Of a stretch of DNA of 64,000 nucleotides, positions 40,001 through 48,237 are shown one piece after another (within the stretch, counting starts at the first letter, position 1; each line of letters opens with the position of its first letter). Position numbers and translations under genes: made by a program. The notes beneath the pieces were generated by a model. The model saw only the letters and a program-made list of their open reading frames with translations. It ran no database searches and was not told where the DNA came from. The stretch lies in contig NZ_LIPF01000015.1 in assembly GCF_001905385.1 (NCBI RefSeq), positions 1-64,000 on the forward strand. Reading direction: 5' to 3'. This DNA comes from Streptomyces sp. CB02414. Its GTDB lineage: Bacteria > Actinomycetota > Actinomycetes > Streptomycetales > Streptomycetaceae.

Positions 40001-40457
40001 CGAGCAGTTCCGCAGGCTGGCCCCGGCGGCGGAGGGCACGAGGACAGCGCAGGGCGGCGCTTCCGACGCCGCCGGCGCCCACGCCCCGACAGACGGTACG
40101 GGCACCGCGCCCACCGGCAGGGCAGCCTCGGCGCCCACCCCGGTGGAGGCCGACCTGTCGGCCCTGGTCGCACAGGGTGACCTGCTCGGCTGGTTGAGGG
40201 CGAAGGGCTACCGGCTGCCGGACGACGTCGGTGCCTTCGTCGCCGCCGCGGGGGCCCGCCCGGACCTGGTCTTCCACCTGGAGGGCGCCGACCTCGCCGT
40301 GTTCGTCGACGTGCCCGGTCATGCGGCCGACTCCACCCGCGACATCGAGGCCGGCTACCGCCTGGAGGAAGCCGGCTGGGACGTCCTGCGCTTCCCGGCG
40401 GACGCGGACTGGGACGCCATCGTCGACCACAACCCCTCGTACTTCCAGCTCCGTTGA
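34041..40457 (+). CDS. Ser/Thr kinase fused to DUF1998 helicase (DruE/DrmB-like)
   Basis: A 2138-residue cytosolic protein. Residues about 5-290 are a complete Hanks-type kinase: LGRGNMGEVHRA, Lys44, HRDLKPAN (Asp152), DFG (Asp170). A superfamily 2 helicase follows: Walker A TGTGSGKS (Lys462), DELH at 581-584, GTSATM, and QRSGRAGRSGQ near 1367. A zinc ribbon has Cys1671/1674/1687/1690. The DUF1998 domain ends with Cys1940/1944/1947 (CARGCYAC). The last 60 residues (ADLAVFVDVPGHAAD, GWDVLRFP) look like a PD-(D/E)XK-type fold, catalytic residues uncertain. The helicase part resembles Druantia DruE and MrfA-type proteins. GTG 34041 has GGGAGGG upstream; TTG 33924 and ATG 33999 are weaker starts. 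Confidence 0.85.
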   Translation: MGQGTVDGRFRIMGVLGRGNMGEVHRAEDLRASPDSPHQEVAVKTVLRARTGVAVDASGSNKEIDRFRREVRIMRMLSQGHPNLTLLIDGGVDGAPDGSGLPYLAMELLDGHPLADLIDEEPQLPVSWVAAVGAQIAAGLAAAHTAGVVHRDLKPANAMLTRDGTVKVLDFGMGSVVDDPDQTRLTSTGVSVGTARYMAPEQFRAERVSASADLYALGCILYELLIGQPPFSARTPFELSEQHQHEKPPRLTLVRPDLPAELVRLVERLLEKDADLRPENAALVREVLVPLALAPDDTAALLAPHWRVMDPVARLRTLLPEPAAAAPTPVPRREPRLPEAMDVFGIHADLISEYKDFTKSATVIRDARIGNFVEEDLAAKSQWPDPWLSLNPFFADGGQVTDLVRDGVLHPRCAEIFQAGKKETSPRPDGRPLTFHLHQRQAIEAAQAGDSYVLTTGTGSGKSLAYIVPIVDRVLKERQAAGPQAGSRVRAIVVYPMNALANSQLGELEKYLRHGFGKGREPVTFARYTGQESEEDRRKLRKEPPDILLTNYVMLELMLTRPDDRSSLIRMAEGLQFLVFDELHTYRGRQGADVAFLIRRVREACRASATLQCIGTSATMSTEGSWEDQRREVARVAGRLFGTTVLPKRVIGETLVRATEEAPDSVPAERLRVPAAPRSYEALTKDPLARWVESRFGLKREEGTGRLRRCDPGTLEDAAAELSGQSGVSEESVREAIRTTLEAGAQAKHPVTERPLFAFRLHQFLSKGDTVYTTLEDPLTRPLTRTYQLEQPDSDGKPLFPLAFCRECGQEYLTVWRTEDGGAFRYEPRRDTSASGGRAGEGYLYLGMPGEDYEWPADPQKAVDDRRLPESWLEPDAQGVTVVKKASRPRLPKRVVVDAHGNETGEGLVAAFVPAPFLFCVHCQVSYEQTRGRDFAKLATLDQEGRSSATSLISASIVKSLRAVPEDSLGKEARKLLTFVDNRQDASLQAGHFNDFAQVTQLRGALYQATLRSGEEGLSHDDLAEAVTEVMGLEPREYAAGADLPPSMERRATKAFRDVVGYRLYRDLERGWRITMPNLEQTGLLRIDYEDLDWIAARPERWQSAHAALRDADPALREEVARTLLDFMRRSLAIDVQYFRDDFDTLQRASEERLTGPWVLGESDRPAVGTAYPYGSRPGMERTAQFLSARGKFGKYLRRNVPELRDLPLDDVQKVIEDLLKVLRDADLVREVDATPEQSGPAYRRRAAQKRTGYRVSAAALVWRAGNGERGAVDPLARTYTSGEGPRVNPFFRDLYRTAAAELAGLFAREHTAQVTPEDRLERERLFRDAELPLLYCSPTMELGVDISSLNAVLMRNVPPTPANYAQRSGRAGRSGQPALVTTYCATGNSHDQYYFRRSQDMVSGQVAPPRLDLANEDLVRSHLQGIWLAETGMKLGVAIPEVVDVAYDPDGEDRPDPQMPLPLRTEVLSRSLDEDARRRAAITARTVLAPLIADFASTTWWYDEWIEDRIERAPGEFDAAFERWRQLFRAAVIDQYEQNKRVVDHTLSPGEQTRARSRRREAETQTNLLLNRSTDSKSVMSDFNPYRYLASEGFLPGYSFPRLPLAAYIPRSGNRRNADGDYLQRPRFLAIREFGPGALIYHEGARYQVTRVQLPPDASGELATAEARRCDGCGYHYAVRPGADKCTMCGEELYGKRTGLLHLHTVYTTPRERISSDEEERRRAGFRLETSYAFQDHGARKGRLTSHVTDADGAPVLTLDYGDSATVRITNLGRVRAKEGEPDGYWLDLGDGRWLNDRAAADAIEGTGMPVVDEDGNEKRRKKRVLPFVEDRRNILVVTLDEPLPEPVALSFLYALERGIEAAFELEDSELTAELLPPDEGPRRRMLFTEAAEGGAGVLRRIQHDKDTLAEAARAALEICHFDPDTGEDEGGPAVGEKCARGCYACLLTYANQTHHRQLSRLAAHPPLARLARARTRREDRGESRSEQFRRLAPAAEGTRTAQGGASDAAGAHAPTDGTGTAPTGRAASAPTPVEADLSALVAQGDLLGWLRAKGYRLPDDVGAFVAAAGARPDLVFHLEGADLAVFVDVPGHAADSTRDIEAGYRLEEAGWDVLRFPADADWDAIVDHNPSYFQLR

Positions 40458-40500
40458 CCGCCGCATCACCCCTTTCGACCTCTAGGAACTGAGACATCCC

Positions 40501-43476
40501 ATGAGCCTCACGTACACGGCCGGCTCCCTGGTCGCCGCCCGCGGCCGGGAATGGGTGGTGCTGCCCGAGAGCGCCCCCGACATGCTGGTGCTGCGCCCCC
40601 TGGGCGGGAGCGAGGACGACATCGCGGCGGTCTTCCCCGCGTTCGAGGACGTGCGTCCGGCGGAGTTCGCGCCACCGAGTGCGGACGACCTGGGTGACCA
40701 GCGGGCCGCGGGTCTGCTGCGTACAGCGCTCCGTGTCGGCTTCCGTTCGGGCGCGGGCCCGTTCCGCTCGCTGGCGTCGATCGCCGTGGAGCCCCGCGCC
40801 TACCAGCTGGTGCCGCTGCTGATGGCACTGCGGCAGCGCACCGTACGGCTGCTGATCTCGGACGACGTCGGCATCGGCAAGACGGTCGAGGCGGGCCTGA
40901 TCGCCAAGGAGCTGCTCGCGCAGGGCGAGGCGACGCGCCTGGCCGTTCTGTGCTCCCCGGCGCTGGCCGAGCAGTGGCAGGGCGAGCTGCGGGAGAAGTT
41001 CGGCATCGACGCCGAACTGGTGCTGGCCTCCACGGTGTCGCGTCTGGAGCGCGGCCTGGAGCTGGGCCAGTCCCTCTTCGACAGGCACCCGTTCACGATC
41101 ATCTCGACGGATTTCATCAAGTCGACGCGCCACCGCGAGGACTTCGTACGGCACTGCCCCGACCTGGTGATCGTCGATGAGGCGCACACCTGCGTGGCCG
41201 CCGACGACCACGCGCAGGGCGCCGCGTCCTCCGCCGCGAACCAGCTCCGGTACGAGCTGCTGCGCCGGGTCTCCGACAAGGCCGACCGGCACCTGCTCCT
41301 GCTGACCGCGACCCCGCACTCAGGCAAGGAGTCGGCGTTCCGCAACCTGCTCGGCCTGGTGCGCCCCGAACTGGCCACGCTGGATCTGGATTCCCCGGCG
41401 GGGCGGGCGAAGCTCGCCGAGCACTTCGTGGCCCGCAAGCGCGCCGACGTCCGCTCCTACCTCACCAGGGAGGACGGTCTCGCCGACGACTCCCTGGCCG
41501 AGCGGACGGCCTTCCCGTCCGACCGCTGGACGAAGGACGAGCCCTACAAGCTCACCCCCGCCTACCGGGCGCTGCTCGACGACGCCATCGCCTACGCCCG
41601 CGACCGCGTCGAGGCGGCCGGTGAGCAGGGCAAGCGGGAGGCCCGCATCGCCTGGTGGTCGGTGATCGCACTGCTGCGCTCGATGGTGTCCTCGCCGGCC
41701 GCCGCCGCGCAGACCCTGAAGACCCGCTCCGAGTCCGCCGCCGCCCGCACCGCGCACGAGGCCGACGTGCTCGGCGCCCCGGTGGCCGCCGACTCCGCGG
41801 ACAACGACCGGCTGGAGGGCATGGACGTCGCCCCGGGCGCCGCCGAGACGGAGGACGCGGGCGCCCGGCTGCTCGAACTCGCCCAGCGCGCCGAGAAGCT
41901 GGTCGGCCCGGCCGAGGACGCGAAGCTGAAGGCGCTGACCCGGCATCTGAAGGGCCTGATCGCCGAGGGCTACCACCCGATCGTCTTCTGCCGCTACATC
42001 CCCACCGCCGACTACCTCGCCCAGCAGCTCGACGGCAAGCTCGGCAAGAAAACGAAGATCGCCTCGGTGACCGGCACCCTCTCCCCGCAGCAGCGCCTGG
42101 AACGCATCGAGCAGCTCGCCGCCGAGGCGGCCGAGGCAGGTGACGACCCGGCCGTCCGCCGCGTGCTGATCGCCACCGACTGCCTCTCCGAGGGCGTCAA
42201 CCTCCAGCACCACTTCGACGCCGTCGTCCACTACGACCTGGCCTGGAACCCGACCCGCCACGACCAGCGCGAGGGCCGCGTCGACCGCTACGGACAGAAG
42301 CGCGACCAGGTCCGCGTCATCACCATGTACGGCGAGGACAACGGGATCGACGGCAAGGTCCTGGAGGTGCTGTTCAAGAAGCACCGGCAGATCAAGAAGG
42401 ACCTCGGCATCTCCGTCTCCGTCCCCGACGAGACCGCCTCCGGTGTCACTGACGCCGTCGTGGAGTGGCTGCTGCTGCACGGCCGGCAGGGCAGTCAGGA
42501 GAGCCTGTTCGACCTGGACGGCGGCCAGGAGTCGTTCGCCCGCGTCGAGCGGGAGTGGGCCTCGGCCGCCGAGCGGGAGACGACATCCCGCTCCAAGTAC
42601 GCCCAGCGTGCCATCCACCCGGAGGAGGTGGCCCGCGAGGTCGCCGCCGTACGGGCCGCGCTGGGCGGTGCCGACGAGGTCCGAGAGTTCGCCCTGGAGG
42701 CGCTGCGCGACCTGGAGGCGCTGGTACGCGACCCCCGCGACGGCACCGGCGACTTCACCGCCCAGGTCGGCGGCACCCCGGCCGGTCTGCAGGCCGCGCT
42801 CGGTGCCGCCCTGGGCAACCGGCTCGTCGAGGAGGACCGCGAGATCCCGTTCCGCGCCACTCCGGCGATCGCCCGCGGGGAGGCCGCCCTCGTCCGCACC
42901 GACCCGGCGGTCGGCGCGATCGCCTCGTACGTGCTGGACTCGGCGCTGGACGTGAAAGCCCTGGGCCCCCGCCCGGCCCGCCGCTGCGGCGTGGTCACCA
43001 CCGACGCGGTCACCACCCGCACCACGCTGCTGCTGGTCCGCTACCGCTTCCACCTCACCCTGCCGTCCCGCACCGGCGAACGGCAGCTCGTCGCGGAGGA
43101 CGCGCGGCTCCTCGCCTACGAGGGTCTGCCGCAGCGCGCCCGCTGGCTGGACGACGACGCGGCCGCCTCCCTCCTCGCGGCCCGCGCCACCGCCAACACC
43201 CACGAGCAGCGGGCCCGCAACCAGATCGCCCGCGACCTGGACGCCCTCCCGGACCTCGCCGACCACCTCACCGAGTACGGCGTCCGCCTGGCCGCCGAAC
43301 TCGACACCTCGCACCGCCGGGTGCGCAAGGCCAACGAGGAGATCGTCCGCGGCCTGAAGGTCGTCCCGCAGGAGCCCGCCGACGTACTCGGTGTGTACGT
43401 GTACGTGCCGTCGCAGCCTGCCGCGTCCGTCTCCCCCGCCGCCCCCGCCTCTACCGCGACCGGAGCCGAAGCCTGA
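40501..43476 (+). CDS. drmD: SNF2-type helicase, DISARM DrmD-like
   Basis: A 991-residue SNF2/RapA-type ATPase. Helicase motifs are Walker A SDDVGIGKTVEAG (Lys127), DEAH at 226-229, TATPHSGK, and in the second lobe CRYIPTADYLAQQL, ATDCLSEGVNLQHHF and EGRVDRYGQKRD (Arg593, Arg596). The C-terminal 350 residues are a helical extension typical of DrmD. It translocates on DNA and, in DISARM class 1, accompanies the methylase and the DrmAB complex. ATG 40501 starts 43 bp after the kinase-helicase; the stop overlaps the next start as TGATG, so drmD and drmMI are coupled. Confidence 0.85.
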   Translation: MSLTYTAGSLVAARGREWVVLPESAPDMLVLRPLGGSEDDIAAVFPAFEDVRPAEFAPPSADDLGDQRAAGLLRTALRVGFRSGAGPFRSLASIAVEPRAYQLVPLLMALRQRTVRLLISDDVGIGKTVEAGLIAKELLAQGEATRLAVLCSPALAEQWQGELREKFGIDAELVLASTVSRLERGLELGQSLFDRHPFTIISTDFIKSTRHREDFVRHCPDLVIVDEAHTCVAADDHAQGAASSAANQLRYELLRRVSDKADRHLLLLTATPHSGKESAFRNLLGLVRPELATLDLDSPAGRAKLAEHFVARKRADVRSYLTREDGLADDSLAERTAFPSDRWTKDEPYKLTPAYRALLDDAIAYARDRVEAAGEQGKREARIAWWSVIALLRSMVSSPAAAAQTLKTRSESAAARTAHEADVLGAPVAADSADNDRLEGMDVAPGAAETEDAGARLLELAQRAEKLVGPAEDAKLKALTRHLKGLIAEGYHPIVFCRYIPTADYLAQQLDGKLGKKTKIASVTGTLSPQQRLERIEQLAAEAAEAGDDPAVRRVLIATDCLSEGVNLQHHFDAVVHYDLAWNPTRHDQREGRVDRYGQKRDQVRVITMYGEDNGIDGKVLEVLFKKHRQIKKDLGISVSVPDETASGVTDAVVEWLLLHGRQGSQESLFDLDGGQESFARVEREWASAAERETTSRSKYAQRAIHPEEVAREVAAVRAALGGADEVREFALEALRDLEALVRDPRDGTGDFTAQVGGTPAGLQAALGAALGNRLVEEDREIPFRATPAIARGEAALVRTDPAVGAIASYVLDSALDVKALGPRPARRCGVVTTDAVTTRTTLLLVRYRFHLTLPSRTGERQLVAEDARLLAYEGLPQRARWLDDDAAASLLAARATANTHEQRARNQIARDLDALPDLADHLTEYGVRLAAELDTSHRRVRKANEEIVRGLKVVPQEPADVLGVYVYVPSQPAASVSPAAPASTATGAEA

Positions 43477-46400
43477 TGTCCGCCGCCACCCGCACCGCCC
43501 TGGCCTTCACCGCCGTCACCACGGTCGGCGGACTGCTCCCCGCCGACATGCTGCTGCGCATCGCCGACGCGCGGAACCTGCCGGGCACCAAGCCCGCCGA
43601 CTACGGCCTGCCCGCCTCCGTCCCCGTACGCGACGAGGCCGAGCGCGCCTGGGAGTACCTCAAGCCGCTCTGGCGCGACCTGCGCGCCGCCCTGCCCTCC
43701 GACCCCGTCACCGGCGCACCCGCCGCCGACCCGACCGGCCGGGCCGGCACCGACTGGCTCGCCCAGCTCTTCCGCAAACTGGACTTCGGGGCGCTGACCG
43801 AGGTCGGCGCCGCGGGCGTCCCGGCCGACTCCGACCCGGAGAAGCGCTTCCCGGTCTCCCACCGCCACGGCCCGGCCCTGATCCACCTCATCCCCTGGAA
43901 CCAGGAGCTGGACAAGCGCCCGGCGACCGGTCAGGTCCCGGCCCAGTCCATGCTCCAGGACTCCCTCAACCGCACCGAGGCCCACCTGTGGGCGGCCCTC
44001 ACCAACGGCCGCCGCCTGCGCCTGCTGCGCGACTCGTCGTCCTTCGCCACGGCCGCCTATGTCGAATTCGACCTGGAGGCCATCTTCGACGGCGAGCTGT
44101 TCAGCGAGTTCGTGCTGCTGTACTGCCTGCTGCACGCGTCCCGCTTCACGGTGCCGGAAGGCACGGCGCCCTCGGGGTGCTGGCTGGAGAAGTGGCGCAC
44201 GGTCGCCATCGAGTCCGGCAGCCGGGCCCTCGAGCACTTCCGCGAGGGTGTGCAGGACGCCCTGACCGTCCTCGGCACCGGGTTCCTGAGCCACCCGCAC
44301 AATCACGAGCTCCGCGAGCGCCTGGACGTCCACGCCTTCCAGACGGCACTGCTCCGGCTCGTCTACCGCATGATCTTCCTCTTCGTCGCCGAGGACCGCG
44401 ACGCACTGCTGGACCCGGAGGCGGACGAGCGAACCCGCGACCGCTTCTCCCGCTACTTCTCCACGGCCCGCCTCCGTCGGCACGCCCTGCGCCGCCTGGG
44501 CACAGCCCACGACGACCGCTACCGGGCCCTGGAGCTGCTGATCGAGGCGCTGGGCTCCGAGGAGGGCCGCCCCGAGCTGGGGCTGAAGGGACTCGGCGGC
44601 CTCTTCAACGACACCCCGGACGACCGGCCCCTGCACGACGTACGGCTGTCGAATTGGCACTTCTTCGAGGCCGTCAAGCACCTGGCCCGCGTGCGCGACG
44701 CCGGCTCCGCCCGCTGGCGCCCGGTGGACTATCTGCACATGGGCGCCGAGGAACTCGGTTCGGTGTACGAGGCGCTGCTGGAGCTGGTGCCGAAGCACAG
44801 CGCGGCCGACCGGACCTTCGAACTGGTCGACCGCATCGGCAACGACCGTAAGAAGACTGGAAGTTATTACACCCCGACCGCCCTCACCGAGACGCTGCTC
44901 GACTCGACGCTGAACCCGGTGATAGACGACGCCGTCAAGCGTGGGGAGCAGCGGGCGAGCGCCGAGGGCCGCGTCGACCCCGCCGACACCATCGTCGAGG
45001 AGCTGCTCTCCCTCACGGTCTGCGACCCGGCCTGCGGGTCGGGTCACTTCCTGGTCGCAGCGGCCCGCCGGATCGCCAAGCGGGTGGCTGCGGTGCGCGA
45101 GCGCAACCCCGAGCCGACGGCGGACGCGGTGGCGGACGCCCTCCGGGAGGTCGTCGCCCGCTGTCTGTACGGCGTCGACCTCAACCCCATGGCCGTCGAA
45201 CTGGCCAAGGTATCCCTGTGGCTGGAGGCGATGAAGGCCGGCCGCCCTCTCGGGTTCCTGGACTCCCACATCAAGCACGGCAACGGTCTGATCGGGGCGA
45301 CCCCGGCCCTGATGCGGGACGGCATCCCGGACCGGGCGTTCAAGAAGACGGAGGGCGACGACGACGGCTGGGCACGGCAGTTGCTGGCCCGCAACACGGA
45401 GGAGCGCAGGGGCCAGGGCGGCCTGTTCGAGGTCGAGACGGAGACCAAGGTCGCCAACGCCTCCTTCGCCCGGGGGCTGCGCCGGATCACCGCCGCGCCG
45501 GACGGCGACCTCGCCGACGTCCGCCGCAAGGAGTCCGACTTCCGCAAGTGGTCGGACTCGGCCGAGTACCGGCACGCGATGCACGTGGCCGACGCGTGGT
45601 GCGCGGCCTTCGTCTGGCACAAGCACCAGGACGCCCCGCCCGCCGTCACGCACAAGATGTTCCGGGGGCTGGAGGACCCGCAGGGCAAGGCGGCACCCGA
45701 CTCGACCCACGCCGAGATCGACCGCCTGCGGGACCAGTACGCCTTCTTCCACTGGCACCTGCACTTCCCCGAGGTCTTCACGGTCCCGGAGGACGGCGAC
45801 ACGTCGGGGGGTGCGGTCGATCCGGTGACGGGGTGGGCCGGGGGGTTCTCGTGCGTGGTGGGGAACCCGCCCTGGGACAAGGTCGACTTCGAGGACAAGA
45901 AGTACTTCAGCGTCGTCGACCCCGACATCGCGGAGATCGCCGGCGCGGCACGGCGTACGCGCATCGCCGAGTGGGAGCGCGAGCACCCGGACGCCGGGAA
46001 GCGGTACCGGGAGGCGCGGCGTGCAGTGAAGGGGACGTTCCATTTCGCCGGGGACTCGGGGGTGTTCCCGTTGTGTGGGAAGGGGTTGACGGTCAAGGGC
46101 GTCAACTCGCTCCAGACGGACACGTTGTTCGCCGAGCGGATGGCGAACGTGCTCGCGCCCGAGGGCCGGATCGGCGTGATCCTTCCGACAGCGATCGCCA
46201 CCGGCGCGGGGTCACAGCACCTGTTCGGTGACTTCACACGGCGGGGGGCTCTGGCCTCCCTGTACGACTTCGAGAACCGGCGACCGAAGTCCCCTGCGCT
46301 GCCCAAGGGCGACAAGTGGTTCGAGAGCGTGCACTCCAGCTACAAGTTCTGTCTGCTCTCCCTCGCCGGCCGCGCGGCACAGGCGGACGCCAGTCGCGTC

Positions 46401-47651
46401 GGCTTCTTCCTCTCCGACGTGACGGACCTGGAGGACCCGGACCGGGTCTTCGCACTGGACCCGGAGGACCTGGCCAGGATCAACCCGAACACGGGCACGC
46501 TGCCGGCCTTCCGGACTCAGCGCGACGCGGACATCACGGCCGGCGTGTACCGACGTTTGCCGGTGCTGTGGAACGAGGGGCGTCGGGACGGCAACCCCTG
46601 GGGCATGGCATTCAAGAACCTCTTCAACATGACCGACGACTCCGACCTCTTCCGCAGCCGCGAGAGACTTGAGGACGAAGGGTGGGAGCTGCGGGGGAAC
46701 GTCTTCGAGCGGGGGGAGGAGCGGATGTTGCCGTTGTACGAGGCGAAGATGGTCGATTTCTTCAACCACCGTGCCGCCGACGTCGTCAAGAGCTTGACTG
46801 CCGTCAATCGCCAGAACCAGCCCAGGTACCTGCTCTCGGAAGAGCTACAGGATCCCGGGCGTCTGGCATTGCCGCTCAACTGGATTCAGCAGGACGGGCA
46901 GATCCCCACACGACGCAATAACAAGGGCGTACTGATCAAGGGCATCGAACTGCGCCTCACCGAGGAGCACTGGGACCATGATTGGCTCTGTGGTTGGTGC
47001 GACGTAACCGCGTCCACGAACGAGCGCACCGCCATCCCTGCCTTCCTGCCGCGCACGGCCGTCGGCCACACCTACCCGCTGATGCTGCCTCGCGTTGGTC
47101 CCCGTCCAGTCGCGGCTCTGATCGCCACCCAGTCCTCTCTGGTGTTCGACTTCATCAGTCGCCAGAAAATCAGCGACGCTCACATGAAGCTCTTCATCTG
47201 GAAACAGCTCCCCGTCCCCACTCCCACCACCCTCGAACCCCACCTCCCCTTCCTCCTCCCCCGCGTCCTCGAACTCGTCTACACGGCCTACGACATGACC
47301 CCCCTCGCCCGCGATCTCGGCGACGAGGGCCAGCCCTTCCGCTGGGACGAGGACCGTCGGGCCCAGCTGCGCGCCGAGCTGGACGCGTACTTCTTCCACC
47401 TCTACGGGATCAGCCGCGAGGACACCGACTACATCCTGGAGTCCTTCCAGTCGGAGTCGGGCGGACTCAAGAACAACGAGATCGCGAAGTACGGCGAGTA
47501 CCGAACCAAGCGCCTCGTCCTCGCCGAGTACGACCGGATGGCCACCGCCGGCCTGACCCTGGAGACCCCGCTCGACGAGGAGAAGCCCGGCCCCGGCGCC
47601 TACCGCTCCCCCCTCACCCCGCCCCCCGGCCAGGGCCCCCGCCACGGCTGA
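43476..47651 (+). CDS. drmMI: N6-adenine DNA methyltransferase, DISARM DrmMI-like
   Basis: A 1391-residue class I DNA adenine methyltransferase of the PglX/DrmMI type. The AdoMet motif I is DPACGSGHFL (517-526), motif IV is VGNPPWDKVD (Asn797-Trp800), and YGVDLNPMAVELAKVSLWL and KKTGSYYTPTALTETLL are typical flanking motifs. A long N-terminal region (about 1-450) precedes the catalytic domain and a target-recognition region follows it. It would mark host DNA as self so that the DISARM effector spares it. ATG 43476 shares a base with the drmD stop. The longer open frame from 42465 lies inside drmD and is not used. Confidence 0.87.
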   Translation: MSAATRTALAFTAVTTVGGLLPADMLLRIADARNLPGTKPADYGLPASVPVRDEAERAWEYLKPLWRDLRAALPSDPVTGAPAADPTGRAGTDWLAQLFRKLDFGALTEVGAAGVPADSDPEKRFPVSHRHGPALIHLIPWNQELDKRPATGQVPAQSMLQDSLNRTEAHLWAALTNGRRLRLLRDSSSFATAAYVEFDLEAIFDGELFSEFVLLYCLLHASRFTVPEGTAPSGCWLEKWRTVAIESGSRALEHFREGVQDALTVLGTGFLSHPHNHELRERLDVHAFQTALLRLVYRMIFLFVAEDRDALLDPEADERTRDRFSRYFSTARLRRHALRRLGTAHDDRYRALELLIEALGSEEGRPELGLKGLGGLFNDTPDDRPLHDVRLSNWHFFEAVKHLARVRDAGSARWRPVDYLHMGAEELGSVYEALLELVPKHSAADRTFELVDRIGNDRKKTGSYYTPTALTETLLDSTLNPVIDDAVKRGEQRASAEGRVDPADTIVEELLSLTVCDPACGSGHFLVAAARRIAKRVAAVRERNPEPTADAVADALREVVARCLYGVDLNPMAVELAKVSLWLEAMKAGRPLGFLDSHIKHGNGLIGATPALMRDGIPDRAFKKTEGDDDGWARQLLARNTEERRGQGGLFEVETETKVANASFARGLRRITAAPDGDLADVRRKESDFRKWSDSAEYRHAMHVADAWCAAFVWHKHQDAPPAVTHKMFRGLEDPQGKAAPDSTHAEIDRLRDQYAFFHWHLHFPEVFTVPEDGDTSGGAVDPVTGWAGGFSCVVGNPPWDKVDFEDKKYFSVVDPDIAEIAGAARRTRIAEWEREHPDAGKRYREARRAVKGTFHFAGDSGVFPLCGKGLTVKGVNSLQTDTLFAERMANVLAPEGRIGVILPTAIATGAGSQHLFGDFTRRGALASLYDFENRRPKSPALPKGDKWFESVHSSYKFCLLSLAGRAAQADASRVGFFLSDVTDLEDPDRVFALDPEDLARINPNTGTLPAFRTQRDADITAGVYRRLPVLWNEGRRDGNPWGMAFKNLFNMTDDSDLFRSRERLEDEGWELRGNVFERGEERMLPLYEAKMVDFFNHRAADVVKSLTAVNRQNQPRYLLSEELQDPGRLALPLNWIQQDGQIPTRRNNKGVLIKGIELRLTEEHWDHDWLCGWCDVTASTNERTAIPAFLPRTAVGHTYPLMLPRVGPRPVAALIATQSSLVFDFISRQKISDAHMKLFIWKQLPVPTPTTLEPHLPFLLPRVLELVYTAYDMTPLARDLGDEGQPFRWDEDRRAQLRAELDAYFFHLYGISREDTDYILESFQSESGGLKNNEIAKYGEYRTKRLVLAEYDRMATAGLTLETPLDEEKPGPGAYRSPLTPPPGQGPRHG

Positions 47652-47687
47652 CCCCAGCCCGCAGCCCGCGCAGAGGAAGGACCACTC

Positions 47688-48173
47688 GTGGTACGCCGAA
47701 GCCAAACCAGCAATCCCCGTACCGCGGTCGTCCTGACGGGCGGCACAGACTGGCCTGGTCGTGCCGCCCGGGAGCAACGCTCAACCGGTGTCGATTTCCA
47801 GCTGCCCCAGGGGGACGCGGCGAAGGTCAAGGCTCTGCGCCGCACGATCAACGTGCTGCGCAAAGCCGTGAAGGCCAAGCACGACACGGCGGCGCGCTAC
47901 CTCTTCCGCAAGGCCCGCGCCCTCGTCAACGCACTGCCCGCTCACAAGACCAAGCAGGAACGCGAACAACTCGCCGCTCTGCGACAGAAGTCCAGAGCAC
48001 AGGGCAAGCCACCGGTCACCAGCGTCAAGAAGCCGAAGCCGGCCGCACGCTCCCGCACCAAGACGCCGGCCGCGAAGTCCACTCGGCAGGCCAAGCCTGC
48101 CCCCGCTCGGGACCTCGGCGACCGATTCATCAACCGCGCGTCCCTCGGCTACGGACCGCCCGACAAGGCGTAA
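47688..48173 (+). CDS. Small basic protein, unknown
   Basis: A 161-residue Lys/Arg-rich protein with no recognised family. The middle (about 40-95) is a predicted charged helix (VKALRRTINVLRKAVKAKHDTAARYLFRKARALVNAL). The next 50 residues are a Lys/Pro/Ala-rich tail (KKPKPAARSRTKTPAAKS) like a histone H1 or HU-tail segment, and the C-terminus is DLGDRFINRASLGYGPPD. Nucleic acid binding is likely. GTG 47688 has GAGGAAGG upstream and begins 36 bp after drmMI, so it is probably in the same operon. Confidence 0.65.
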   Translation: MVRRSQTSNPRTAVVLTGGTDWPGRAAREQRSTGVDFQLPQGDAAKVKALRRTINVLRKAVKAKHDTAARYLFRKARALVNALPAHKTKQEREQLAALRQKSRAQGKPPVTSVKKPKPAARSRTKTPAAKSTRQAKPAPARDLGDRFINRASLGYGPPDKA

Positions 48174-48237
48174 GAAGCCGAAGGGCCGCCGTACCGAACG
48201 CAACACCGCCCAGCCCGGCTCCCCAGTAGGAGTGCTC

